From assembly GCF_001579845.1 (NCBI RefSeq), contig NZ_CP007440.1:1802001-1866000 (forward strand): DNA of 64,000 nt, read 5' to 3'. Positions within the stretch are counted from its first letter, which is position 1; each line of letters opens with the position of its first letter. A program made the translations under genes and the position numbers. Below are positions 18,164 to 26,569 of the stretch, piece by piece. Source of the stretch: Rhodoplanes sp. Z2-YC6860 (GTDB lineage Bacteria > Pseudomonadota > Alphaproteobacteria > Rhizobiales > Xanthobacteraceae). Below the pieces are notes generated by a model. The model had not been told where the DNA came from, made no database searches, and was given only the letters and a program-made list of their open reading frames with translations.

Positions 18164-18460
18164 TTACAACGCGGACTGCGCCACGCACCTGTCGACATAG
18201 GCGACGCGTTGCTCGATGCCGCGAAGGTTCTTCTCGTGCTCGACCTTTGCCCAGCACTGGGCGCGGGCTTTCATGGTCCGGTCGGCAGGCGAGCCTTCGG
18301 GCGGATCGAGCGCGGCCTGATTGTCTGCCCCTGAGAGGCTCGATGGCATGAAGGACGAGATCGACGATGTCGAGTCGCCGCCCGGCATCTTGCCTCCGGC
18401 GCAGGCCGCAAGCATGAGGCACACCAGAAGCGTTGCGATCCGTGTCGTTGCGCGCAGCAT
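18164..18460 (-). CDS. Small lipoprotein
   Basis: A 98-residue predicted lipoprotein. The signal peptide ends in the lipobox LAAC (Cys20), and the mature part is polar and carries two further cysteines (QCWAKV and DRCVAQ). The C-terminal region MKARAQCWAKVEHEKNLRGI to YVDRCVAQS looks like a small helical domain closed by a disulphide. A similar arrangement is seen in the lipoprotein at 19592-19987 (MCWMKYESGRKD to NQCVIDTLK), so the two may be distant relatives. The function is unknown. Confidence 0.75.
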   Translation of the reverse strand: MLRATTRIATLLVCLMLAACAGGKMPGGDSTSSISSFMPSSLSGADNQAALDPPEGSPADRTMKARAQCWAKVEHEKNLRGIEQRVAYVDRCVAQSAL

Positions 18461-18656
18461 GAGGTCTCGTCGATGCGAAGGCCGAAACGGTAGTGCAGGC
18501 TCGAGACTCTACGGTCGACTGGTAAACGAGACCTTGCCTGGCCGTTAACGGCGAACGGCGCATTTTATTTCTGCGAGCCATCCTTGAGGCGCTGGGCGGG
18601 CTTTGCGAAACGCGATATCCATCGAAGCGACAATTCGACACACGAAAGGCACCGAC

Positions 18657-19388
18657 GTGGCTCAAGTCTCTCCCGACGTTTTGAAAGAGTTCGCGCCGAC
18701 CGGCACCCTGCGCGCCGCGATCAATCAGGGCAACACCGTGCTTGCGCAGAAGGGTCCGAACGGTGAGGCGCTCGGCATCACGGTCGAGCTCGCACGCGAA
18801 CTCGCCAGACGGCTCGGCCTGCCGATCGAACTCGTGATCTTCGACGCCGCCGGCAAGGTGTTCGAGGCGCTGAAGCGCGGCCAGTGGGACATCGCATTTC
18901 TGGCGATCGAGCCGGTGCGCGCCGCCGAGATCGATTTCAGCGCGGCTTACGTGCTGATCGAGGGCACCTACATGGTGCCCAAGGCTTCGCCTCTCAAAGT
19001 GATCGAGGACGTCGACAAGGCGGGCATCCGCATCGCGGTCGCGAGCGGCTCGGCCTATGACCTCTATCTCACCCGCACCATCAAGAACGCCACGCTGGTT
19101 CGGGCGCCGACCGGTCCTGCCGCGGTGGATATGTTCGTGCGCGACAAGCTCGACGCCGCGGGCGGCGTGCGTCAGCCGCTGGTCGAGTTCGCAGCCGCCA
19201 ATCCGGTGATGCGCGTGATGGACGGCCGCTTCATGGCGATCCAACAGGCCATGGGCATGCCCAAAGGCCGCAGCAAGGCCCACGCCTACTTGAAGACTTT
19301 CGTCGAGGAGATGAAGGCGTCGGGCTTCTGTGCCGATGCGCTCAAGCGCAGCAATCAGCCCGACGCGCAGGTCGCGCCGCCGGCGTAG
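18657..19388 (+). CDS. Family 3 solute-binding protein homologue without signal peptide
   Basis: A 243-residue protein of the SBP_bac_3 type that binds amino acids or related solutes. It matches the SBP at 31624-32433 closely throughout: LRAAINQGNTVLAQK, AGKVFEALKRGQWDIAFLAI, GTYMVPKASPLK, and GSAYDLYLTRTIKNA. The GTG at 18657, with GAAAGG upstream, is the likely start. Neither it nor the upstream frame to 18603 shows a hydrophobic export signal, whereas the paralogue has one. The protein may therefore stay in the cytoplasm as a sensor or enzyme-like binder. No permease or ATPase gene is nearby. Confidence 0.85.
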   Translation: MAQVSPDVLKEFAPTGTLRAAINQGNTVLAQKGPNGEALGITVELARELARRLGLPIELVIFDAAGKVFEALKRGQWDIAFLAIEPVRAAEIDFSAAYVLIEGTYMVPKASPLKVIEDVDKAGIRIAVASGSAYDLYLTRTIKNATLVRAPTGPAAVDMFVRDKLDAAGGVRQPLVEFAAANPVMRVMDGRFMAIQQAMGMPKGRSKAHAYLKTFVEEMKASGFCADALKRSNQPDAQVAPPA

Positions 19389-19408
19389 GTGCGCCGGCGC
19401 GCAGGGGC

Positions 19409-19522
19409 TTACTTCTTGCCGGGGCTGTAGCTCGCCTTGTAGCCCGAGACCGACTTCTGCTTGTTCGCGTCGGCCTTGGGCTTCTTCTTTTCCTTCGGCT
19501 GACGCTGCTGACCTTTTGCCAT
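19409..19522 (-). CDS. 37-residue basic protein
   Basis: A short gene encoding MAKGQQRQPKEKKKPKADA and then a Ser/Tyr/Lys-rich tail ending SYSPGKK. GGAGG sits nine bases before the ATG. About one third of the residues are Lys or Arg, which suggests nucleic-acid or ribosome association. I believe similar basic mini-proteins occur in related bacteria without assigned function, but could not search. Confidence 0.6.
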   Translation of the reverse strand: MAKGQQRQPKEKKKPKADANKQKSVSGYKASYSPGKK

Positions 19523-19591
19523 GGCTTGATCCTCCAAGGTTGAATCGGCGCGCGATGTTAGCACCGCCGGGGAAGATGCCCAATCGGCGGA

Positions 19592-19987
19592 TCAGTTGAC
19601 CGGATATTCCTTCAGGGTGTCGATCACGCATTGATTGACCAGATCGGCGCGCTTCTCGACCGGCAGATCCTTGCGGCCGCTCTCGTACTTCATCCAGCAC
19701 ATGCCGTTGATCTTCTCGCGGGTGACGCCGCCCTCCTTCCACCACTCCTCTTTTTCTGTCTTGTCTTTGTCGGCGGCGGCGGAGCGCTTCGGCGGCTTCG
19801 GCGCGGTGGCGCCGCGGCCGGCCGGCATGGCGGGCGCCGAGGGTTCGGGGTCGGGAGCAGGGGCGGCCGCGGGCGCGGCGGTCAGTCCCGGCGTCACGTC
19901 GCCGGTCGCAGCGGCTTGAAAACATCCCGCCAGCGGAAGCGCGAGACCCAGACAGAGAAGCGCAGTCGGAAGCCGCATCAGATTCAT
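19592..19987 (-). CDS. Lipoprotein with Ala/Pro-rich linker
   Basis: A 131-residue protein from ATG 19987. The signal peptide MNLMRLPTALLCLGLALPLA ends at the lipobox LAGC. A disordered Ala/Pro linker (about residues 30-70) leads to a short helical domain with EEWWKEGGVTREKINGMCW and LVNQCVIDTLKEYPVN. The two cysteines in the domain may pair. This small domain resembles that of the lipoprotein at 18164-18460. The role is unknown. Confidence 0.75.
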   Translation of the reverse strand: MNLMRLPTALLCLGLALPLAGCFQAAATGDVTPGLTAAPAAAPAPDPEPSAPAMPAGRGATAPKPPKRSAAADKDKTEKEEWWKEGGVTREKINGMCWMKYESGRKDLPVEKRADLVNQCVIDTLKEYPVN

Positions 19988-20224
19988 CCTCGCTCCGGGC
20001 GAATTCCTGTGTGACGCGACTTCGCCAGTCGAATCGCAACGTGTCGTCCCGTTTTGCCTTGGCGGCACGGCTTGTCAAACCGGCATCCGCGCTGCGGCAT
20101 TTTTGGTTCGGCGCTGCTGCAATTCCGACACGGACGGCTGCGGTTGCAGCCTGTCCCGGGTGTCCCATTCGGTCCGGACACAGACACCCGCATTGCGATT
20201 TTTCGCGGGCAGGCGATTTTACCG

Positions 20225-20268
20225 TTGACACATACCAACTAGTCGGTATACTACCGACTAGTTGGTAT
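20225..20268 (+). promoter_or_regulatory. TetR promoter with perfect inverted-repeat operator
   Basis: A -35 box TTGACA (20225-20230) and a -10 box TATACT (20247-20252) are separated by 16 bp. They are covered by the perfect inverted repeat ATACCAACTAGTCGGTA (20232-20248), spacer TAC, and its complement (20252-20268). The position 30 bp before the TetR start points to autoregulation by the encoded repressor. The rest of the gap back to 19988 shows nothing else. Confidence 0.85.
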
Positions 20269-20297
20269 GGAAACGCCCACGAGCTGCCGAGACCCGC

Positions 20298-20915
20298 ATG
20301 AACGCCCAGGTGCTGAACTCCTCGAAGACCAGGCTGCTGGATGCGGCGCTGACCGTGATCCGGACCCAGGGTTACGCGGCCACCACGGTGGACGACATCT
20401 GCCACGCCGCCGGCGTCACCAAGGGCAGCTTCTTCCACCACTTCAAAAGCAAGGACGAGCTGGCGTTGGCCGCGGCGGACCATTTCTCGCAGATGGCCGA
20501 CGGCATCTTCTCGAACGCGCCCTATCAGGCGGCGAGCGATCCGGCGCAGCGCGTGCTCGGCTACATCGACTTCCGCGCCGCGATGCTCGCGCGCCAAATT
20601 CCTGAATACACCTGCCTCCTCGGCACCATGGTGCAGGAGGCCTACATGACGCATCCCGCGATCCGCGAAGCCTGCGACCGTCACATCAGCGCGCACGCGG
20701 GCGAGGTTGCCAAAGACATCGCCGAGGCCAAGCGCCTCTACGCGCCGAAAGCGAAATGGAGCCCGGAGAGCCTCGCCTTCTACACGCAGGCGGTGCTGCA
20801 GGGCGCCTTCATTCTTGCCAAGGCGAAGCAGGATTCCAAAGTCGCCGCGGAGTCGGTCGCGCATCTGCGCGACCACATCGAAACGCTTCTGACCCCGACC
20901 ACCAAGACCAAGTAA
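20298..20915 (+). CDS. TetR family transcriptional regulator
   Basis: A 205-residue repressor. The N-terminal helix-turn-helix region is RLLDAALTVIRTQGYAATTV followed by DDICHAAGVTKGSFFHHFKS, the classic TetR motif. The C-terminal ligand domain includes YTCLLGTMVQEAYMTHPAIR. The start ATG at 20298 (MNAQVLNSS) fits the family; the frame extends 12 codons upstream into the operator. Its own promoter carries a perfect inverted repeat. Two SRPBCC genes follow, so the regulator probably controls the three-gene unit in response to a small hydrophobic ligand, which is an inference. Confidence 0.93.
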   Translation: MNAQVLNSSKTRLLDAALTVIRTQGYAATTVDDICHAAGVTKGSFFHHFKSKDELALAAADHFSQMADGIFSNAPYQAASDPAQRVLGYIDFRAAMLARQIPEYTCLLGTMVQEAYMTHPAIREACDRHISAHAGEVAKDIAEAKRLYAPKAKWSPESLAFYTQAVLQGAFILAKAKQDSKVAAESVAHLRDHIETLLTPTTKTK

Positions 20916-20948
20916 GCCCCCCAACAAACCCAAGCAGGAGACGACCCA

Positions 20949-21440
20949 ATGAGCGACAACGGCACCACCACGGGCAAAACCAAGACGACCACCCGCGGCC
21001 GCGAGCTCGTGCTCGAACGCATCATCGATGCGCCGCGCGAGAAGGTGTTCAAGGCCTGGACCGATCCCGAGATGATGAAGCAGTGGTTCGTCCCGAAGCC
21101 CTGGACCACATCGCACATCGAGACCGATGTCCGCCCGGGCGGCTCGAGCGTCGTCGTGATGCGCAGCCCCGAAGGCCAGGAGTTTCCGAACCGCGGCGTC
21201 TATCTCGAAGTGGTGCCGAACGAGCGGCTCGTCTTCACCGACGCCTACACGCAGGCGTGGGAGCCATCCGATAAGCCGTTCATGACCGTGGTGCTGACCT
21301 TCGAGGATCTTGGTGGTCGCACCAAATACACCGCCGTTTGCAAGCACTGGAACGAAGCCGACCGCGCCCAGCACGAGCAGATGGGCTTTCACCAGGGCTG
21401 GGGCACCGTGGCCGAACAGCTCGCGGCGCTGGTCGAATGA
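20949..21440 (+). CDS. SRPBCC family protein (AHSA1-like)
   Basis: A 163-residue START/Bet v1-like protein of the AHSA1 type. VLERIIDAPREKVFKAWTDP followed by MMKQWFVPKPW is the usual opening, and VVLTFEDLGGRTKYTAV and HEQMGFHQGWGTVAEQLAAL complete the fold. Such proteins have a deep hydrophobic pocket. The gene starts 33 bp after the TetR stop with GCAGGAG upstream, so co-transcription is likely. The ligand is unknown. Confidence 0.9.
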   Translation: MSDNGTTTGKTKTTTRGRELVLERIIDAPREKVFKAWTDPEMMKQWFVPKPWTTSHIETDVRPGGSSVVVMRSPEGQEFPNRGVYLEVVPNERLVFTDAYTQAWEPSDKPFMTVVLTFEDLGGRTKYTAVCKHWNEADRAQHEQMGFHQGWGTVAEQLAALVE

Positions 21441-21482
21441 CCGCGCTTTGATCATCGCAACCGAACAGGGGAGTGACGTGCC

Positions 21483-22022
21483 ATGAGGATGCGAACGCTG
21501 AAGCGGCTCGGGACCATCGCGACGACGGCGGTCGGCGCGATGCTGATCCTGGCCTCGATGCGCCAGGACACCTTTCACGTGGAGCGCAGCGCCAGGATCG
21601 CGGCGCCGCCCGAATGGGTGTTCCAGCAGATCAACGATCTCCAGCGCATGAAGTACTGGAATCCCTACGAGCAGAAGGACGCAGGTCTGACGGGCCGGTT
21701 CGGCCCGACCACGCGCGGCCTCGGCGCCTCCTATTCGTTCGACAGCGACGAGGTCGCGACCGGGCGGATGACGATCGTGGGCTCGAAGCCGCTCCGACAG
21801 GTGACGCTGCGGCTCGATTTCGAAAAGCCGTTCGCGTCGACGGTGACCACCGAGTACACGCTCACGCCGGACCGCGGCGGCACCAAGGTGACGTGGACCA
21901 TGGAGGGGCCGGCGAACTTCGTGCACAAGCTGATGGAGACGGCCTTCGTGCTCGATCCGCTGATCGGCCGCGATCTCGACCGAGGCTTGAGCAATCTCAA
22001 GGTCGCGTCGGAGTCGTATTAG
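21483..22022 (+). CDS. SRPBCC family protein with N-terminal membrane anchor
   Basis: A 179-residue polyketide-cyclase/dehydrase-like SRPBCC protein. VERSARIAAPPEWVFQQIND starts the domain and VTWTMEGPANFVHKLMETAF precedes the C-terminal helix. The N terminus has a hydrophobic stretch (LGTIATTAVGAMLILASM) that may be a signal or anchor, so this copy could work at or outside the inner membrane, unlike the preceding SRPBCC protein. It is the third gene of the TetR unit, 42 bp downstream of the second. The substrate is unknown. Confidence 0.85.
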   Translation: MRMRTLKRLGTIATTAVGAMLILASMRQDTFHVERSARIAAPPEWVFQQINDLQRMKYWNPYEQKDAGLTGRFGPTTRGLGASYSFDSDEVATGRMTIVGSKPLRQVTLRLDFEKPFASTVTTEYTLTPDRGGTKVTWTMEGPANFVHKLMETAFVLDPLIGRDLDRGLSNLKVASESY

Positions 22023-22088
22023 GCGGCGCGCAAGGTGTCGTGTTCGGATTGTCGACGCGGCGGTGGATTGATCCGCAACGGCATCGAT

Positions 22089-22205
22089 AGAGGTGGTCAT
22101 CGCATCTGGGCACGTGCGGGTTATAGCGTCTCCATCAACAAAGGTGGTTGTCGCATCCGCGCAGGTGCGGCCTGTGGCGCCTCGATCAACAAAGGCGGTC
22201 GTCAC
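22089..22205. repeat. 51-bp tandem repeat, about 2.3 copies
   Basis: Two full units (22089-22139 and 22140-22190) and the first 15 bp of a third share the frame AGGTGGT..CGCATC..GTGCGG..ATCAAC. The copies differ at roughly a quarter of positions, so the array is not recent. Confidence 0.65.
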
Positions 22206-22285
22206 CCCCGCGCTCGACGCGGGGGTCCATACGGTGACGCAACGACGCATGCTCTTACGGCTGCTTTTGCTGCAGCCGCTCATGG

Positions 22286-22344
22286 ATTGCCGGGTCATAG
22301 GCGAGCGAAGCGACGCCGTCCTTCGGACGGCTATGCCCGGCAAT
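22286..22344. repeat. Palindromic intergenic repeat (ATTGCCGGG type)
   Basis: ATTGCCGGG and CCCGGCAAT form the outer arms, with an inner GCCGTCC-TTC-GGACGGC hairpin. This is the familiar dispersed palindrome found between genes in many alphaproteobacteria. Confidence 0.7.
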
Positions 22345-23000
22345 GACCCCGCCTGGGGGCCAGCGGTGATGATCATCGATTCAAATGTCAAACAGCCGGC
22401 GTTCCTCAACGCGTCTTCTCAATATCCATGCAGGCGTGATTCATCGGCCCCTTCAGATCAGGCGCGGGGCCAGCGCCTCTCTCTTTTTCCTTCCCCTCAC
22501 AGAGTGAGGGAGCGGAGCGCCGAGACGGCGCAGATATCTGGGCGCTTTGCGAGGGCGCCCGCGGACCTTTGCGATCAGGTCCGCTCGCCTCCCGGCGCTC
22601 CACTTGTGGCGATTTGTTGCGAGGCCACCGTTCGAGATTCGATCGGACCGGCTGGGCTTTCACCCACCATGCTCCAGGGGGCATTTGCTTCCGCTTTCAC
22701 CCGACCGCGCCCTGCCACTGAAGGCGGCCCCCTCATCGGGGACGGACGATGACCTCGCACCCTGGGACGTGGTCACGAGCCACGCCTGCAGGCGCCACAC
22801 CCCGCTCCGCCAATTAGACGTCTCTAGATGACGCCCTCAACGAACGAGGCAAATTCGCGTCTACACGTGATTTGCGAAAATGCAAAGCGTGCCGGGCTGC
22901 TTGTCAGTTCGATCGATATTGCATATTGCCGAGGCGCGACTCTCGAATATGTTTCCGGCGCACTAAGCCGGCTGGAAGCGGCCATAGCACGCTGCCGCCG

Positions 23001-23426
23001 CTACGGCGCCACCCCCGCGCCGAGCATTCCCGTATCCAGCGCATCCAGCACCGGGCACTCGCTCGTCGTATCGCCGGGACACTGCGCCAAAAGCCCGGCG
23101 AGGCTCGCTTCCATCTCGGCGAGGTTGCGAAGCTTGGTTCGCACCGTCTGCAGATGCCGCTCGGCGATCGACTTCACGTTGCTGCAGCACGGCTGCGCCT
23201 TGCGCAGCGCAAGAAGCGCGCGGACGTCCTCGAGGCCGAAGCCGAGCTCGCGGCAGCGCCGGATGAAATTCAGCGTGGAGAGGCTTTCGACGCCGAATGC
23301 ACGGCGGCCGCCGCCGGTCCTTGGCGGTCGCGGCATCAGCCCGATGCGCTCGTAGTAGCGGATGGTCTCGATGCTCGCACCGGTCAGTTGTGCGAGTTCC
23401 CCGATGGTGAACGGTCCGTGCTTCAC
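23001..23426 (-). CDS. MerR family metal-responsive regulator
   Basis: A 141-residue MerR-type activator/repressor. The N-terminal winged helix is FTIGELAQLTGASIETIRYY and ERIGLMPRPPR. A long dimerisation helix follows, then a metal-binding-like C terminus. Cysteines at 80, 81, 116 and 124 lie where MerR of Tn501 has its three mercury ligands (82, 117, 126), though the last spacing is one shorter. The start is GTG 23426 with AAGGAG upstream. No mer or efflux gene is adjacent, so its target is elsewhere or unlinked. Confidence 0.9.
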   Translation of the reverse strand: MKHGPFTIGELAQLTGASIETIRYYERIGLMPRPPRTGGGRRAFGVESLSTLNFIRRCRELGFGLEDVRALLALRKAQPCCSNVKSIAERHLQTVRTKLRNLAEMEASLAGLLAQCPGDTTSECPVLDALDTGMLGAGVAP

Positions 23427-23578
23427 GTGAACTCCTTCACGTCAGTTGTGGCCCCCGCGCACTAAGCGCTTACGCTCTTTATCCTTGCTCCTGGAGCCAC
23501 TCCAGGATGCATCGTCGGCACCACAACAACAATCAAGCCGCCTTTCAAGACGGCGATAACAAAATAGGAATTGGTGCC

Positions 23579-24082
23579 GTGACTGATTTGGTTGCGCGCG
23601 AGACTTCTTTGCTCGAGCTCGAAAAGTTTTTGCCACATCAGTTGTCATTGCTATCGAGCCTGGCCGGCCAGGCGCTTGCGTCCATCCATGGACCGCACGG
23701 CCTGAACCGCAGCGAATGGATGGTGCTCAGCAGCATCGCCGAAAGCGGACAGACCACGGCAAAAGACATCGGCGCGCTGTTTCACATGCAGAAGGCGAAG
23801 GTGTCGCGCGCCGTCGCGGGCCTGCTGGAACGCGAGTTGATCTCGCGACGCCCCAATCCGCGCGATCATCGTCTGGCCTTGCTCGCGCTCACGCCGCGCG
23901 GGCATGAGCTGTACCGCCAGTGCGCGCCGGCCGCGGCCGCCGTGGGCTATCAGCTCGAACAGGCGTTGGAAATGACGGACCGCGAGGTATTGCTGCGCTG
24001 TCTGGCGAAGCTTGCGCACACGGCGCAGCTTCTGATCGCCCAAATGCCCAGCGCGGATGAGACCGGCGTGCCGCAGACCTGA
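23579..24082 (+). CDS. MarR family transcriptional regulator
   Basis: A regulator of about 167 residues from GTG 23579, with AGGAA nearby; the frame extends to an ATG at 23507, but that part is low-complexity. The winged helix-turn-helix is clear: LNRSEWMVLSSIAESGQTTA, IGALFHMQKAKVSRAVAGLL and the wing ISRRPNPRDHRLALLALTPR. It is divergent from the MerR gene 152 bp away. No effector or target can be read from the sequence. Confidence 0.88.
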   Translation: MTDLVARETSLLELEKFLPHQLSLLSSLAGQALASIHGPHGLNRSEWMVLSSIAESGQTTAKDIGALFHMQKAKVSRAVAGLLERELISRRPNPRDHRLALLALTPRGHELYRQCAPAAAAVGYQLEQALEMTDREVLLRCLAKLAHTAQLLIAQMPSADETGVPQT

Positions 24083-24120
24083 AGCACGCCGGACTCGCTC
24101 CCTCTGGTCTTCAGTTCCGC

Positions 24121-24438
24121 CTATTCGACGATGCGCACCACCTTGCGGCTGGAGGGATCGACCAGCACGACATGGTCGTCGGCATAGACGTAGCGATAGC
24201 GCGTACCCCACGGACCCCAATCCGCCGGGACTGTGCGCAACTCGACATCGGCCGGCAGCACCGCGCCAACGGTGACGCGCTCTTTCACGCGGACCGGCGC
24301 GACGCGCTCTTTGACGACGTATTCCTTGATCCGAGTCCGCTGTTCGGGCGCGATCTCGACCTCGACGCTCTGGGCGAGAGCTTGTCCCGCAAACATCACC
24401 GCAAGCGCGGCGGCGCCGGCCATGAGTGGTCGCTTCAT
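24121..24438 (-). CDS. DUF1236 family secreted protein
   Basis: A 105-residue secreted protein from ATG 24438 with a signal peptide (MKRPLMAGAAALAVMFAGQA). The mature domain matches DUF1236: IAPEQRTRIKEYVVKERV, VGAVLPADVELRTVP, and the end YRYVYADDHVVLVDPSSRKV. The family is common in Bradyrhizobium-like genomes and its function is unknown. It is convergent with the MarR gene. Confidence 0.88.
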   Translation of the reverse strand: MKRPLMAGAAALAVMFAGQALAQSVEVEIAPEQRTRIKEYVVKERVAPVRVKERVTVGAVLPADVELRTVPADWGPWGTRYRYVYADDHVVLVDPSSRKVVRIVE

Positions 24439-24681
24439 CTCAGTTCTCCATGTCGCCTCCGCCCGCCGCATTGCAATCGGCTCGTGACGGCAACGTTCCG
24501 AGCCGGCTTGACGCAGGGGAGATGTTTTGGTTTCGCGCGCAACCATGCCGGCGCGCGTGCATGCCTCGGAGCGCAGGCATGACGCCGCCGCTCTTCTTGC
24601 TTTGTTTGTGCGCTTTCAGGAACGCCAACCGGGCTCTGTGGTTACGCACCTGTCGGGAGGCGATTGGGTGCGAACAGACCG

Positions 24682-25104
24682 ATGACTTCGACAGGGCGTC
24701 CACTGCTGCTCACCACGTTGCTTTATTTCTCAGCCCTCGGTGCGGTTGCGGCGGGACTGTACGTCTCGCTGTCGCTGATGGTGCCCGCCGTGCAGGCGCA
24801 TTTCCTGCGGAGTGACGAGCGGCCGCAGTCGCGGCTTGATGTTCTGGTCGCCGACGCGCGTGCGATACGGCAGGCTTTGGCGACGCCGATCCAGCCCGCG
24901 GAGCCGCTGCCGCCGATCACGGCGCGGCCGCTGCGCCCGCCGGTTGCGGCGAAGCCGGAACATGAGCGCAAGGTTTTGAGCCGGCGGCCGAGCGCCGAGG
25001 CGCGCACCGCGTATGCGATGTGGGAGCGTCCAGGCGAGCGCCCAAGTGAGCACTCAGGCGGCGGCGCCACGACGATGAGCGCGGATCGTTACCGGCCGCA
25101 GTAA
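24682..25104 (+). CDS. Hypothetical single-pass membrane protein
   Basis: A 140-residue product with one N-terminal membrane helix (LLLTTLLYFSALGAVAAGLY) and a Pro/Arg-rich tail containing PAEPLPPITARPLRPPVAA, then a polar end. The ribosome-binding site is ambiguous: GGGAGG lies closer to a TTG at 24664 than to the ATG. No family is recognised. The disordered, basic tail could face the cytoplasm or periplasm. Confidence 0.55.
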   Translation: MTSTGRPLLLTTLLYFSALGAVAAGLYVSLSLMVPAVQAHFLRSDERPQSRLDVLVADARAIRQALATPIQPAEPLPPITARPLRPPVAAKPEHERKVLSRRPSAEARTAYAMWERPGERPSEHSGGGATTMSADRYRPQ

Positions 25105-25122
25105 GCCGCTTGCACCGAACCC

Positions 25123-26307
25123 TTACGCCAACGCTGCAGCGGCGGCCTTCGCGGCCGGGACCACGTCATAGGCATAGAGATGCTTCCGGAAGTCGGCGTG
25201 CGCCACGAGCTCGGCGTCGCGCTGCTTGAGATCCGTATAGGCCGAGTCGACGCGCAGCCCGTTCTGCCGCGCGCCAAGCTGCACTTCGGCGACGCGCTCG
25301 CGGCGCAGCCGCTCATAGACCTTCAGCGCCTCCGGCACCGCAGCGTTGTCCGTCTGCGACAGGATGGTCGCCAGCGCCATGCCGTCCTCGATCGACTGGT
25401 TGGCGCCCTGGCCGAGATGCGGCAGCATCGGATGCGCGGCATCGCCGAGCAGCGTGAGGCGGCTCTTGGTCCAGGTCGGCAGCGGCTCGCGGTCGTAGAG
25501 CGCCCAGCGGAAGCAGTGATCGACCTGCGCCAGCACCTTGGTGATGCGCGGGTCCCAGCCTTCGAACTCGGCGCGCAGCGTGTCGGGATTGCCGGGCGCC
25601 GACCACGACTCTTTCATCTCCTCGTCGGTCGGCACGAAACCTACGTAGTTCACCATGGTGCCGTGGCGCACCGGGAACACCAGGAAGTGCTTCGAGGGGC
25701 CGGCCCACATCTGCCAGCGGTCCATCGGCCAGTCGGGCAGCCGCTCGCGCGGCACCAGGCCGCGATACGAGATGGTGCCGTGGAAGACCGGCTTCGACGG
25801 CGGGAAAACGTAAGGCCGGAGCTCCGAATGGATGCCGTCGCAACCGACCACCACGTCGGCCTCGACGGTGCTGCCGTTGGCGAATTTGACGCGGGCCTTG
25901 CCTGAGCTTTCCTCGAAGCTGACGGCGCGATGGCCGGTGTGAACGATGCCCTGCGGCAGGTTCGCGGCCAGGAAATCGACGATGTCGGCGCGATGCATGC
26001 CGTAGGTCGCATTCCAGCCCGAGGCGTCGGCGACCTGCACCGGCGCGATCGGCGAGCCGTCATAACGGAAGTATTGCGAATTCGGTCCGACCAGCGCGCC
26101 CCATTTCGCGACCGCATCGCCGAGGCCGACGCGCTGCAGATGCCGCACGCTGTTCGGCGTGATGTAGACCCCGGCGCCGATCTCACCGAGCGCCGGGGCC
26201 TGCTCGTAGACCGCGACGCTGACGCCCTGAGAAACGAGCGCGTTGGCGGCAAACAAGCCGCCGATGCCGCCGCCGATCACCGCCACATGAGGTTTGCTCT
26301 GAGCCAT
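25123..26307 (-). CDS. FAD-dependent aromatic monooxygenase (salicylate hydroxylase-like)
   Basis: A 394-residue class A flavoprotein monooxygenase. The N-terminal dinucleotide-binding motif is VAVIGGGIGGLFAANALVSQ. VVVGCDGIHSELR is the NAD(P)H/FAD-binding DG motif, and LTLLGDAAHPMLPHLGQGAN is the FAD-binding GD motif. All three are in family positions, so the protein looks complete. Salicylate, 3-hydroxybenzoate or 6-hydroxynicotinate-type substrates are typical, and I cannot choose between them. The start at 26307 (MAQSKPHVAV) is set by the fold. A fumarylacetoacetase-family gene lies 4 kb away but is not linked in one operon. Confidence 0.9.
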   Translation of the reverse strand: MAQSKPHVAVIGGGIGGLFAANALVSQGVSVAVYEQAPALGEIGAGVYITPNSVRHLQRVGLGDAVAKWGALVGPNSQYFRYDGSPIAPVQVADASGWNATYGMHRADIVDFLAANLPQGIVHTGHRAVSFEESSGKARVKFANGSTVEADVVVGCDGIHSELRPYVFPPSKPVFHGTISYRGLVPRERLPDWPMDRWQMWAGPSKHFLVFPVRHGTMVNYVGFVPTDEEMKESWSAPGNPDTLRAEFEGWDPRITKVLAQVDHCFRWALYDREPLPTWTKSRLTLLGDAAHPMLPHLGQGANQSIEDGMALATILSQTDNAAVPEALKVYERLRRERVAEVQLGARQNGLRVDSAYTDLKQRDAELVAHADFRKHLYAYDVVPAAKAAAAALA

Positions 26308-26569
26308 CGTCGCACCTTCTCGAACTGTTTTCTTGCTCGAACCGTTTTCTTGCGAGGCCGCCTCACCGGCGGCGTCCTTTGCGGTGGATATTACTTCGGC
26401 CTTCTGTCGCATGACAAACAATGTTGCGCCGCCGAAATCGGCCCCTGCAGAGTTAAATCGGCACCTGCAAAGCAGCTGTTTACCCGCGGACCCCTGGAAC
26501 ATTGAAGGCTCCGCTCCGTTTTAAATTTTGCATACGGGCATTCGTCGGGGCGGCGAACAGGAGTGACGA

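Larger units (their letters stand above)
22023..23000. other. Gene-poor, repeat-rich stretch
   Basis: I see no convincing gene here. It holds a 51-bp tandem repeat (22089-22205), a short palindrome (22286-22344), a segment near 22485-22530 with a CCCTCAC/GTGAGGG inverted repeat, and further GC-rich inverted segments to about 22820. Open frames on both strands have low-complexity products and no ribosome-binding sites. The last part upstream of 23000 is the 3' flank of the MerR gene. Confidence 0.6.

Noticed and set aside
17670-22409. A 1579-codon open frame on the minus strand.
   Set aside because: It runs antisense or out of frame across many well-supported genes (solute-binding protein, TetR, two SRPBCC genes). 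High GC leaves few stops, and its product is low-complexity and Arg/His-rich.
22093-22752. A 219-codon frame in the repeat-rich gap.
   Set aside because: It is built from the 51-bp tandem repeat and palindromic repeat sequence, without a ribosome-binding site or recognisable domain.
22735-22830. A tRNA- or tmRNA-like segment ending CGCTCCGCCA.
   Set aside because: I could not form an acceptor stem with a T-arm and anticodon arm, nor find a tmRNA tag frame. It is treated as unassigned intergenic DNA.
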